Below, piece by piece: positions 12,600 to 24,019 of a DNA stretch of 64,000 nt (positions are counted from its first letter, which is position 1; each line of letters opens with the position of its first letter). Below the pieces are notes generated by a model. It searched no databases, was not told where the DNA came from, and worked only from the letters and a program-made list of their open reading frames with translations. The DNA lies in assembly GCA_900618425.1 (NCBI GenBank), contig UZAN01039469.1, positions 69,838 to 133,837 on the forward strand, given 5' to 3'. The position numbers and the translations under genes are program-made. Source of the DNA: Echinostoma caproni. Lineage: Eukaryota; Platyhelminthes; Trematoda; Plagiorchiida; Echinostomatidae.

Positions 12600-13985
12600 T
12601 AATTAACGATATAAATTGAATCAAACCTGTTAGCCTTATCGAGAGATGCAGCCACACAATCATGTAAACGCTTCCCGGAAATTCAAACATGGGGTTCGGA
12701 TACTAAACTTAGCAGGACTTGTTTCAATTACAACAAAGGAGGCTGCAGAAATGCTTATACGACAGTGGTTAATGCGACTAATAATAAGGCTTAGTACTTC
12801 CCTGTTTACAGTAGATGTTATTTATCTGGACTTCTCTAAGGCATATGATAGGGCAAATCACCAAATACTGAACTATGGAATCGGGGGCTCATAATTGGCT
12901 GAATCGAGGAGTTTCTTTGACTAAGTACCATGTCAATTCGTGTTTCCGATTCACTTTCTAATCCAATAGATACCGCCCGTGGAGTTCCACAGGGATCCGT
13001 GCTAGAACCGTGCCTTATCAATGATCTTCCAGATGTCCTTGGAAAACAAATTCTTGTGTTCGCGGACGATACTAAAATATGCAGGACAATAACAAAACAA
13101 AAAGATTCATTTGATCTCTAGAACGCTCTTGACGAAGCCCACAGGTGGTCTGTTTCCAATGCAATGGAATTTGACGTTATCAAATGCAGTCTTATCACCA
13201 GGTCACAATGGTCGTTTTCGCTTCAGTCTTCATCCGAGAAGGATCTGGGAGTAGTCATTCGCAAAGACTTAAGTTGCTCCACAGACTGTTCCAGGACATG
13301 TTTTATGACGGTAAAGCAGTTTGAGCCAGCTTTGTTTACAGATCCGTTAGTCACATATATCCGACCATACATCGGGTATTCAATTAAGGCCTGGAACCCA
13401 TCGCTGCAGCGAGATCGATAGGCGCTCAAAAATCCGCAGAGAATGGCTACCAAGATGAACAAAGGTCTACATTCTAAGGTCTATGGCGAAAGATTACAGC
13501 TTTTGGAGTTATACTTGTCTCAATATCGTCAAATCAGGGGCGATATGATCTTACTGTATGGGATTTTCCACCAGCCCAACCATTCATGTAGATCTCTTTT
13601 GGTTCTATTAACCAATGTTCATCTCAGAGGGCATCCACGGAAGTTGACACTTCAAAAGAGCCGTCTTAATTACAGACGCTATTCGTTTGCAGTCAGAATG
13701 TGCAGCACATGGAACTGTCTATCACTCCACGTGGTCTCTGCGCCAACATCAGTATCTTTTAGGCGTCAGCTTGATGATGCTCTGGCAAGCATTATGTTTC
13801 AACACCCAACTACATAATATATTCACGTGTGCTCGTCAAAAACATTACAATAATCTTTTACGTACATGAACTAACTGTGATCTTGTGAATCGTGTCCCGA
13901 ACCCAAAGTGTAAACACCCTATGGAATTTGATGAGCAAAGTCTTTGTAAGCTTATGTAAAATAAAAATTTGAATTTAAATTGTTA
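12600..13985 (+). mobile_element. CR1-like non-LTR retrotransposon, 5'-truncated
   Basis: Reverse transcriptase motifs in order: VIYLDFSKAYDRANHQI (12.8 kb), TARGVPQGSVLEPCLINDLP, ILVFADDTKIC with the catalytic FADD at 13059-13070, then DLGVVIRKDLSCSTDC, and the C-terminal block YGERLQLLELYLSQYRQIRG and RGHPRKLTL. A stop follows FDL at 13119 and several frameshifts occur. The 3' end is A/T-rich near 13.98 kb. Same family as 22.7, 50.6 and 62.3 kb. Confidence 0.75.
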
Positions 13986-14607
13986 ACAGCATAACCGTGA
14001 CATCGTCCCCGTAAGCATATGAGATTTTCTTCAAATAGAAACGGATTTGAAATTACTCAGGATCGATCAGCGTTTAAGTATCGTCGTTGGCAGGTTTCAC
14101 AAAATCTGAGAAATTGATCAGTGAATCACACAGGAGGAAAAGATCGCTTGAACTTGATTGATCAAATATCCTCAAAGTGTGGTAAACATCACGGTTTGTT
14201 CGTGGTTTCAAAAAACTAACACTTCCGTACGATTGTGACGAATATGGACCAGACTGGCTGAACCTGTAACTGATGAAATATTACTGGAATAGAACAGATT
14301 AATCTTTGTGATCATGTTTTATCGTTAGTTAAAAGTTTGATAGGTACCGGTCTGAACTCATAATGAAATTGATAGAATAGAATGGTGTCAAAACTCTCCT
14401 GGGTATACCAAAGGTAACTGATGGGTGACCAGTTAGGCAGATAAACTGCATGAGCTCCATTGTACACCTGTGCATCATTGATACTTACTAGTTCATAGAA
14501 TTTGCCAATTTAGTCAAATTGAATCAGATCCGTGAGAGGACCATACTACTCAACAACTGAAAAACCGTAGTTCTTTTCCTGGTCTGATAGGAGAGAGGCA
14601 TTACCAC

Positions 14608-14695
14608 AACCATTACGACCACCACCACCACCACTAACACCACTACCAACAGCAGCAGCAGCAACAACAACAACAACAACACAACCACCACCTAC
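14608..14695. repeat. Compound trinucleotide repeat (ACC/AGC/AAC)n
   Basis: Blocks of ccacca, cagcag and caacaa in series. Translations (poly-V/A/G) are not a gene. Confidence 0.9.
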
Positions 14696-14784
14696 CAGAA
14701 CAACAACACTTGAATGTCCAGGCATTGAATACACACAGATAATATGCAAATAATCAGAAATATCAAACTGAAATCAAGGAGTAC

Positions 14785-14888
14785 TTCTTGTGAATCAAGG
14801 AATGAAAAAACCGGCAAATTGGTATCTACATGACAACGAACTGTTTTGCCGGTCGTGAAAACAAGTCGCTTTAAATCAACAATTCTTC
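14785..14888 (-). CDS. Possible internal exon, donor uncertain
   Basis: Acceptor ggcattttcgatttttag is strong. The frame reads RIVDLKRLVFTTGKTVRCHV, then DTNLPVFSFLDSQE. The donor may be CAAGAA|GTACTC (14785) or TTGCCG|GTTTTT (14812). The in-phase matches the 15046 donor. Confidence 0.4.
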
Positions 14889-15045
14889 CTAAAAATCGAA
14901 AATGCCATTTGATTTTCATTCAGTGTACTAACTTTACTGGAACTATTTCACAACTGCTTGAAAAACCTTTACTCGGGGAAAATTTTGACTAACTTTGGAG
15001 GGTCCTACAGAGAGGGCGCTTAATGAGTGAAAATTTTTACCTGAC

Positions 15046-15158
15046 CATGTCCGTGAAAGATTTCGCAGGCGTTTTGAGTAACAGGGACCTCGTTGAGATA
15101 AACAGTGGATTTGGGCTCATTGTAGTCTACTGATTCCAACCGTATTCCGGATAAGTTG
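15046..15158 (-). CDS. Predicted internal exon
   Basis: Strong acceptor (acaatcctttttacag). Two donors are possible: GACATG|GTCAGG (ending 15046, in phase with the exon below) or GGTCAG|GTAAAA (ending 15041, better consensus). The peptide is NLSGIRLESVDYNEPKSTVY followed by LNEVPVTQNACEIFHG. Phase does not match 15436-15611, so a microexon may lie between. Confidence 0.45.
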
Positions 15159-15435
15159 CTGTAAAAAGGATTGTTAAATATTTCATATAATTTGAAAGTC
15201 ACCAAAATTAAACTATTACCACAGCACCGAAAATTACCCGGATTGAATAACATTGATGCCGGAGAACGGTAAAATTTACATACGAAAGTTTTACATTGCA
15301 GTTTGAGTTATATTGCGGAATATTTATTTGAGAATTTCCTGTTTCATTTCAGATTTCCATCATGTTCGATTATTCAACGGATTCTGTTTTGTAGAAAAAC
15401 AATATTGTTTGGTAGTATTTGTTCAGTGAGCTTAC

Positions 15436-15611
15436 ATTGCGTTCATATGCTCCTCTCGGGATGATCAGTTTATCGCACGGAAATTCCAGGGTTCTGGTAC
15501 ACGATTGGGAGTTATCATGATTCCGACTGCATGGTTTGCTAAATTTGAAATCGCAATGATAGTTAGCGTCGTTTGTTAAGAACAATGTATTTCTAAGCAA
15601 TTGTGGAGAAC
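15436..15611 (-). CDS. Predicted internal exon, cysteine-containing
   Basis: 176 bases: acceptor gacggattggtgaaag (T-rich tract slightly upstream), donor CGCAAT|GTAAGC. With this acceptor the junction with 16092-16264 gives a glycine codon. The peptide includes SPQLLRNTLFLTNDANYHCD, then KPCSRNHDNSQSCTRTLEFP, with four cysteines overall. Confidence 0.5.
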
Positions 15612-16091
15612 CTTTCACCAATCCGTCAATTTCAATCAAAAAGAGATGAATTCTGAACATTTACACGACAGTGAAACACTGAGGGAGGTTAGAAGAGCTT
15701 GTCAGATTGTTCACCGACTCTATTGATGTCACCTTTCTCCGCAAACGACGAAATAATTGTCACGTTTTGCTTCACACAGCACAAACAACTGTGTTATAGT
15801 CCCGTGGGACAAACATCTCATTTTCCAGCCGATTTAATGATGCGTTTCTTCTGGAAGTGTGCAAGCAGTATAGGAGTTTAGTTGACGTTCCAAACCAGAC
15901 TGCATCCATCACATGAACAACGCACCTATGAGTCACTCAAGTGTATATGAGCTGTGAATCGCTGATCAAAGAATTGGCAAACACTAAGGAATTTTGTTCT
16001 TCATTAGTCTGGGTATGCTGGTAACGACCAAACTGCTTTTTGTAATTGGCTCCTCTTTGCATGTGGATAGTTAATATTAACCGCGGCTTAC

Positions 16092-16264
16092 CATATAGAG
16101 TACATTGATGGTAGAAAACAAGTATGTCTTTACTTAAAGTCACATGCTGTTTCAGTGACGAAACTGTGAGATCTACAGTTAGCTTATAATACAGAATGAA
16201 CAGCTCTGGTTCAGATGACAGGTGATGGTGTTTCGGATGTTCGTCACCGTCTGCATAATTGCAC
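16092..16264 (-). CDS. Predicted internal exon
   Basis: 173 bases with an excellent acceptor (tttgtttttatttaatacag) and donor (ATATG|GTAAGC). There is no methionine near the start. The frame reads CNYADGDEHPKHHHLSSEPE, then LFILYYKLTVDLTVSSLKQH and ILVFYHQCTLY. Phase fits both neighbours. LFILYYKLTVDLTV is one of the repeated strand-like runs of the gene. Confidence 0.55.
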
Positions 16265-17975
16265 CTGTATTAAATAAAAACAAAGTACAATTATAGACAT
16301 GCATATTTTGAAAAAGCAATTCACTGCAGGATAAAAACAAAAGAAGTTATCGGGTGAGAAAATAAATTGTGCGTTTCAGAATACTGTCAAACCTTTCAGG
16401 TTACCAGATCCGTATCAAACATTCATTTCTGTTATGAGTTGGATAAGGAAAACTCCTCTCAGTTTCCCTTGCTTTTCTGNTTTTCTGATACGCGCAGTTG
16501 ATTTTCCTCCGTTTTTTATTACCAGATACTGTGTTTGTTTTCATTGCTTAGGTTGTAGCTAGGCTATGTCTCTTTTTTCAACATTCATGAGATCTTCTAA
16601 AGCACTATGGACCGTCACTACTGTTGACCCTAACTTAAAGAAAACCCTGGGAAGTGGGTAGAGCAACATGAACAAGGAGTTGTGCCGATGACGGACATAT
16701 TCATGTAGACCAATCGAACTACTTCATATGTATGTAAATTGAACTAATCTGGACTACCGATTTATCGTTCACAGATCATCATTAATCAAGGACCAGGGAA
16801 CAGCCGTTGATAAATATTATCAAACAGAGTTTGGAGGACAATTTTCGTTAATCTAGATATAAGCAATGCGGTTCATTTTTCAGCACAGAGGGTTATTTTT
16901 ACGGTCGCAAATTGTAACTGACTAGCTGGGAGAGGTGCATTACGACGCAGCTCAAAAAATTGTAATAATTTTTAAAAACCTAGATATTGACATGTTTTCT
17001 CATGTATTTGGTGAAACAATTCTGTTTTTGTACCACAAGTAAATAAATAATTGTCTAATTGAGTGCAAACTGACTTAGGTTGCTGAATATGTTGCTGTGA
17101 TAGTTGGAACATTGCTCATCCTTGAAATGGGCAACAGTGAAACAAAGACTGCGACCAATACAGGCGGATTTTGAATAGATCAAACGTGATGCAAAAACAA
17201 ATTACTTTGTAGATCAACCACAAATAGAATGTGCTGAAATTCTTAACAAATTCACCTTGCGAAGTTAAAGCATAGAAGCGGGACAATCTGCGTTTTTTTT
17301 AATTCGCGCTCACAATCTCATCCGAACTCTTTTTCAGGAATCCGAATGGCTTGGCCATTTCATACGAAGGACAACTGAAATACCTGAAAGAATGTTGTTT
17401 AGTCTCAATTAGAAGTTCCTTTATCGGTGTGACTGCAGGACTATTTTGACGGACAACCACGATTCATGGATAGGTAGTACAACTTTTCTGACCTATCCCC
17501 CACATTCGCCAATACATTCACAGTCACAAACATTTCACAAGTTTCATTATGAATGATCATTATATTTGTCTAGTGTAATAATAGATTCCTTTGTAGCCAC
17601 GTGATGTGGGGAACCGGAAACGCACCGATTGCAATCATATTCACCGTATCCACGGTTTTCAGTGAGACTTCTGGTTCCAATAATCAATAATCCTTAAGTG
17701 AACTAAGATCAACTGATCCTCGTCGATGTGAAGCACTGAAATTTCACGGCAGAAATCTCTTCGGTGAGCATTGTACCAAGAGCATTACGAATTTCAAAGA
17801 TTGCAATAATGTTTGATTTTGGAGAATTTAATAACCACTGTTTTGTCCACAAATACCGAGTTCCTCAAGTTCATTACCAATCTGTGAAAGAAGTATCGTA
17901 CGATGCGTGGTGAATTAGGCATTACGTTTTTCTCCGAACATAAATGTTTGATCGAATTGGGTAGTGCCTGCTGAG
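16265..17975. other. Intron-like DNA, nothing recognised
   Basis: AT-rich. The left flank of the inverted Penelope fragment may extend below 17.97 kb but is too decayed to follow. Confidence 0.4.
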
Positions 17976-18285
17976 TTAACTATCCCATACTGACTTGACC
18001 TTCAAATCTAACTGTTTAATCTTAGTGGTTGGACAACAGAATTTTGGCCCCAGAGATAGAACTTCCAGCAAGGTCTTATCCAAATTCACAGATGACAAGT
18101 TATGCACAAATCTTTTCGTATCTGAAGGGAACTCACCAACCAGCTTGCCAGGGTTGACACATTTTCGTAACGCCATACGTATCCGCTCGATTTGCTTGTA
18201 ATCGATTGAACAACTTCCTCTTTCTCTTCCATGGTCAGCTTATCCAGAACACGGGAAGATTTCGCAGAATTTCGCTCCATCTCGG
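17976..18285 (-). mobile_element. Penelope-like element, N-terminal part, inverted
   Basis: The minus strand encodes LDKLTMEEKEEVVQSITSKS and then VHNLSSVNLDKTLLEVLSLG PKF in another frame, typical of the region upstream of the reverse transcriptase core in Penelope-like elements (NLS...L...VLSLGPKF). It abuts head to head the C-terminal part on the plus strand. Confidence 0.45.
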
Positions 18286-18299
18286 GTAAACGGTTTGAT

Positions 18300-18883
18300 A
18301 AGATATCTCGTTCGTTAAGTGCTTGGTGACTTCACTTCCTACGAAATTTTTGTTCAAAATGGCTACCCCAAACGATTTATCGATAGGGCAATGCTAAAAC
18401 ACGAGGAACGGTCAAAGGAAATAGGAGCAACGAAGAAGTCTGTCTATGTGCACCTGCCATCCAACGGAGATACGGAGGCGGAAATCTTTCCAATAAAGTT
18501 CATAAGTGCAGTAAGCAGAACATTTTACGTTGTACAATTCAAAGCTATTTTCACATCCAAAACAATTATGTTTCCGACTGAAGGACAGAGTGCCGTATTC
18601 TACAGCCTTATTCTGTGTATATTCATTTACCTGTTCCTGTTTAACTGGGTACATTGGCCGCACGACCAGGCGCTTATCCGAACGCGTTCAGGAACACCAC
18701 CCGGCTTGGCTGAGGACTGGAACAATTAAAACAATTACAAGCGCGGTGCGTTCGTATCTCGTTGTGTCAAATCACTCGGTAGATGTGGCAAGCTCGTTCC
18801 GACCGATTTACAAGGTTCGATGCAGGCAATCAAGAGCAGCGAAGCATCGCATCTTAGCCACGGCTGAAGCCATAGGTGTTCAG

Positions 18884-18935
<52 letters not shown>

Positions 18936-18950
18936 TGTGAGCCCAGAAGA
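18300..18950 (+). mobile_element. Penelope-like element, C-terminal part with GIY-YIG endonuclease
   Basis: The plus strand encodes FVQNGYPKRFIDRAM, then a GIY-YIG domain: FCVYSFTCSCLTGYIGRTTR followed by RLSERVQEHHPAWL (residues about 29-61 of the frame starting at 18530). It ends in the family tail RILATAEAIGVQI, running into a (CA)n tract. Related to 59336-60480. Upstream and downstream halves lie in different frames. The reverse transcriptase core is absent. Confidence 0.6.
18888..18933. repeat. (CA)n microsatellite
   Basis: About 23 CA units directly at the end of the Penelope-like coding tail. Confidence 0.95.
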
Positions 18951-19702
18951 AATTTGTGCAACCACTCAATCTCCCCTGGCCCACTTCGGCCAATCCAACA
19001 TGTGTGCAATCATTTGAAATTTTATTGTTCGAAAGCACTACAGTTTTAGTCTTCTTTTGCTCCGCATAAGGACTTGCAGTTTTGAACACGTTTCACATTG
19101 TTTAACAGTTCCTTTAAGTAGCCTTGAACAAACGGATCATTGTCTGCTCACACGGGCACACACACGCATACACAGGTACACACCACTTTAGACTATTCAG
19201 TCAATAAAGCGAAGCAGATCACAAGAACCGATCCTCGGGTTATTGAAATTGAGCCCTTTGGATCATTGTAAAAATAGTGCCAGCTACCAATGGAGCAACT
19301 GTAAGCATGATAAACCGTCTCGGTGCAAAGAAAAGTAGGTGACTCTTTGCACCCCGGGCTCATCTTAGTTGTCCCACATTGAAATCTCAAAATGTCAATC
19401 GTGTTGTATCTGCCTTCGCCGATAACTCATCTGACTATCTATGTAACTTTTCAATCTTCTCATTCCTGACGAACCCACAGTAACAATCCTTACTTTGTAT
19501 TTGAACTCTGTCACATATCTTGGTGTACCTATCGCTAACCTTATTTGCTGATCAACTGATATCCGTCACCGTGTTGATAAACTGTGGCGTCTGTCATTTT
19601 AAATTGGAAAGCACAGACAGTTTTGCGATTCTTAGTCAGTTATTTTTTTCTTTCATATAGCAGCGTGGCAAAGAGAGAGTAACAAGCAAGTTCTGTTATG
19701 AC

Positions 19703-19900
19703 CTTGGGATATGTAAGGCCTCTATGTGATTTCCGAGAACAAAGTTTCCCGCCCAGAGAAGTGTGTTAGGCGTGACGGTTGGTATAGAGAGCTTTTTAAA
19801 CTGAGGTGCAATAGTGAATGCTTGCAAATTATACACAATGGAATACAATACACCGGAGGAAGGAACACTCGTGTCCAAAGGGTTGTTATCATACGAGTAA
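19703..19900 (-). CDS. Predicted internal exon
   Basis: 198 bases. The acceptor tract is moderate (ending aacccgtaaaag); donor CCCAAG|GTCATA. The peptide includes YSYDNNPLDTSVPSSGVLYS, then NLQAFTIAPQFKKLSIP and LLWAGNFVLGNHIEALHIP. Ends with two bases that complete an arginine codon with exon 16092-16264. Confidence 0.5.
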
Positions 19901-21181
19901 CTTTTACGGGTTTGATTGTAATGTATACAATATTGCAAGAAAAAATGAAACCAATCAACAAGGTTCGACATAGAAGTACACCCAAATGTAGCCCAGACCT
20001 TGTTGTCTGCCTCTGGTCAACAAGTGAGATTATGCTTTTGGGGGAAGTAATTGCCATTTCATCTTATGAAGCACACGGAACTTTGTAAGTTAGTTTGGGT
20101 AGTTCATTAAACCCTTTAAAAAATTAGGGACACATGTGATAGCACATGAAACTCACTAGACAACATGCATGCGTGTGTGGCTAATAAAGGAACTCAATTG
20201 GTCATAACGATCCACCCGAGGTCGCGCATGGCTCAATTAATATCCCGTTTGCACAAATCGTGCACATATCCAGTTTACTATTCCGCTCATTAAGACGATG
20301 ACAATATTATGCATGCAGTTTAGTTGACATGCGTAAACAGAATGATTTGAATCGGTTGACCAAAAACTGAACGCAAATTTTCTTTTTTTTCACTTCCTCT
20401 TTCAGTCCGTTATCGTAGTCTTGTCTGATAGCGACATTTTAGCCGAGGGTGTGGTCCCCAATCACAGGCGGATGATATACAGAGGCGCGTAAACAGAATC
20501 GGTCCGGTGAGCCAAGCCGAGTTGGAATGATGGATAGTGGAATAATAGATCAGAGATTTGTGTCAACTGAAGAGCACTTTGTAAATCTGCTTTATCTAGC
20601 AATTCACAATGTGTTTATGCAGCGGCAAAAGAACGCGTGATATGGTTTCATTGTACGATTTATGGTTTTTTGATGATTTTTTGGAACAAACTGAGCAAAA
20701 GCTGTTAAGCTAACGGCGGACATTTCATTGTCATCCTTGATCAGACGGAGAATTTTAAATAATTAACCCTTTCGTTTTTCTAAATATCAGTTACCATGAA
20801 AAGTATGTACGCCGCGAAGACCAATGTCCTATGGATTCTAGGGAACATATCGATAATTTAGAGAATCAAGTGTTGCAGACGTAAAAGTTACGCGTAGTTT
20901 ACTACTTCTCGATTAATTAAACCCACAAATTACCACAAGGTGAAAAATGAAGATAAATTTTAAGCAAGAAATACACCGTGGGTTTGAGCTTGAAGATGGG
21001 TATCACTTCAAAATCCGTAGCAATTATGCGCCCAGAGTTGTGCAAACGATGTGACTGGGTTCAAGGTTTTCTGTCACCATGACCGTAGCATTTATTGTCT
21101 GATATTTGTCTGTGATTCTCTTTCCTGTTCTTGCTCTGATCCATCAACCCACCACATTTTCCATCTTTTCATTCACGCCTG
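19901..21181. other. Intron-like DNA, nothing recognised
   Basis: No supported frame, repeat or RNA gene. Confidence 0.4.
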
Positions 21182-21310
21182 TTGCATCCATTTGTGACTA
21201 AAATCTTCACTTCAAAACCTTTAGTGATGAAATGTTTGCAAACCAATTACCAATCTCGGCGAACAGGGACAATTGAATTCACTTCACCGGAGCTACGAGA
21301 ACCGATTACC
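21182..21310 (+). repeat. Dispersed repeat, copy 2 (3' part)
   Basis: Shares with 1855-1962 the sequence around gtttgcaa, tcggcgaacag and tcaccggagc, in the same orientation, about 100 bases with many substitutions. Translation here reads LQTNYQSRRTGTIEFTSP versus LQANCQARRTGEM in copy 1. Confidence 0.4.
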
Positions 21311-22689
21311 AATATTTTGTCAAAATGTTTCTTTTCCTATCAAATTCACACACTTTTCACACTGTCCCTCGGAATCCGTTTCTTGTGACCCCAAGAGGAG
21401 TTGACAGCCAAACACTTCACATACACACACACCTGCAATCATTAAAAAATACCAGCATAGTCCATTTCGTAATTCTGTAAATAGTAGAACTGTATGTGAA
21501 AATTCCTGAATCCATATATGTGGAAAAATCATCGAATTTTCAATCTGTTCTTAAAATTTTTTCAAATGGAAAATAAATGAATGAATTTGTTCAAGCATTA
21601 TTTCGTGGGGTAGACTGTGTTTTATTGAATAATTCTAAATAAATAGAGAAATTTATTTATTATTACGTATTATTTAGANTTAGATTTACCTCAATCTTTT
21701 GATTGCCAATACTGTTTTCGAAGCAAAATCTCTATGATGAGCTCAAAAAGCTTCAAGGCATATTAATATCATTCTGCAGCAAGATAGAAGTTTGAACTGC
21801 AGTGATTAATAAAAATCTGTATGAACTTAATTTGACAGTTTTACAGATACTTTCGAAAACTTATGAATTGTCAGTAATGCTTCCGAGAGAAATCATCAGA
21901 GAGCAACTCAGGACAATGCGATTTTCCGTGGCTGCTACTGTCTACCACTAGAGTCAATAATGTACAGATGACCAAGCAACACTTAGCCCATCATTGCAGA
22001 TGTTAGGATTCCGCAATCATTGAACGAGTTTCATGTACCATCTGCCGATTGTGAAGATTATTCCTCATAGAAAGGGATACTTATATGGTAAAACCATTAA
22101 ATTTTTCTCTGATTCACGAACAGGTTATGCACAAAATTGAGCATATCCCCAATGGGGAGAGGGTGATTGGTAGGTGACTAGCTGGAGAGCTGGTTACAAA
22201 CTTGATATACGTGAGGGGGTTTGTACATATGAAGGCACACATGAGCATCAATAGTCATTGAGGAAAAAAGGGAAACCTTGAACGGTTGAGGAGAGATGAG
22301 TCGAGCTTATGGTGTGCTAATTCACGTTCATGCATTTCTTGCTAAAATCAAAACACGAGACATGCGTTCTCCGTACTGTACTGTATTGAAGCTTTAGCGA
22401 GTTATATACAAGCTTTCAGCCAAAAAGAGACTACCGTCAAAATACCATCAAAAAGGGGCAAATGCGGGAAGCCAAACTTGCAAAAGCGTGAATCAACTAC
22501 CAACAACATGGGAAAGTTCAGAACGAACACTTAACTTGTCTGTCAGTATTCGGGCAGCTACAGCCACGCACAATTGACAATCATGCAGCCTAGAAACTAC
22601 GTAGATCGCAGTAACCAAGGATACCTGAAGCAATAATACAATTGATAAATGTAATAATAGTCGGTCAAAGTCAATGTGAAAGTTTTATT
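21311..22689. other. Intron-like DNA, weak signals only
   Basis: A minus-strand acceptor-like tttttaatgattgcag near 21.44 kb precedes short open frames, but no donor fits. An N lies at 21679. Confidence 0.3.
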
Positions 22690-23970
22690 ATGGGCGATTT
22701 AATAAAGCTGAAGCTTATCATACCCCATAGGATTTTTACAGAATATTTGAATAACTTTACAAAAATAAAATAATAATAATATGCATGATCACTCGCGGAT
22801 ATCAAAATGTTAGATGTTCCAATGCTTTAACAAGTTGCGATTTAAATAGTTCAACTGTAGGAGCACGAATAACTTCGGATAGAAGAGAATTCCATATGCC
22901 GCACACTCTGACTGCAAACGAGTGATGCCGGCAATGAAAGTGCCTTTTATGGGTCTTTAACTTTAGTGGGTGTCCTCTGAGGTGATCATGTTGAGATAAA
23001 GTTAGCATAGAATGGCAATGGTGATTGGGTTGATGCAGTATGTGATATGCCAAGCTTATGTTCACCGAAGTCGGCAATATTGAGATGATTAGAGTCCCAA
23101 TATTAGTAGTCTTTTGAAGTATGTCTTGTTATACAAACCTTTTAACAATTTTGTTTGCCAGCCTTTGCAGACGTTCTGGAGCCTTCTTGTCGCGGTTCAA
23201 CCATGGATTCCATATTTGGACGGCGTACTCCGTGTGTGGCCGAACAAACGATGATAGCAAGCATGGGGACAGTGCTCTTTCGATTTGCCCGAAAACACGT
23301 CTGACCAGTCCAACTTGCTGTATAGACATGGATGATGCTCTGGCATGGTGCGTGGAACACCCTACGTCCTCCTGTGCCCTAACTCTCAAATCCCTTTCGT
23401 CAGTGGCATGCGGTAGTATTTGGTTCCCCAGAATATAGAAGAAACGAGTCTTGTACCGCATGGAAATAACTCTGCATTTGAAAACGCTGAACACGATGTC
23501 ATTGGTTGTTGACCATCTATGGGCTGAAATGATCGTTTGTTGGAGTGCTATATAATCCTCAGCATGGGTTACAGTTCCTCAGATCTTTGCGTCGTCCGCA
23601 AATAACAGTGTATTAGGCCCAAGGACATCTGGCAGATTGTTTATAAATGCAAGAAAGAGACGACGCCCCAGTACGGANATAGTCTCAGATGATTACTCAC
23701 CAACACGAACACATGGTTCTTTGTCGGAGAAACTCTTTGATTCAGTCCAAAACCTCTTACTCCGTAGTTGTAGAGTTTTTGCAGTATAATTTGGTGTTTT
23801 ACTCGATCAAATTTTTAAGAGAGATTCAAATAAACCGTATCCAATGGCTGACCTGCATCGACGGATTTCATCCACTCATCTCTAGCAAGAAGGTGAAAGA
23901 AGAAGTCGGAAAGAAAATATTTTAGTGCATCACGATCGACAGCTACTGCAGTTTTTGTAGGGAGATATCC
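22690..23970 (-). mobile_element. CR1-like non-LTR retrotransposon, 5'-truncated
   Basis: The minus strand encodes GQPLDTVYLNLS...FDRVKHQ (23.9-23.8 kb), a segment with INNLPDVLGPNTLLFADDAK (FADD at 23588-23602), then HATDERDLRVRAQEDVGCST, FVRPHTEYAVQIWNPWLNRD and the C-terminal RGHPLKLKTHKRHFHC. Frames shift several times; an N lies at 23678. The 3' end with the tail near 22.69 kb shares cctatggggt-like sequence with the 12.6 kb copy. Confidence 0.75.
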
Positions 23971-24019
23971 AAGACGTGTGGATGTCAACAGCCTTAATGC
24001 CACCACCATCCATCCATCC

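Noticed and set aside
14546..14749. Minus-strand frame with poly-V/A/G
   Set aside because: Encoded by compound trinucleotide repeats; no splice sites.
18735..19089. Frames rich in CVCV or HTHT
   Set aside because: Translations of the (CA)n microsatellite.
21320..21532. Cysteine-rich frame after a good acceptor near 21.44 kb
   Set aside because: Part is (GT)n-encoded, all frames end without a donor, and the flank is the dispersed repeat.
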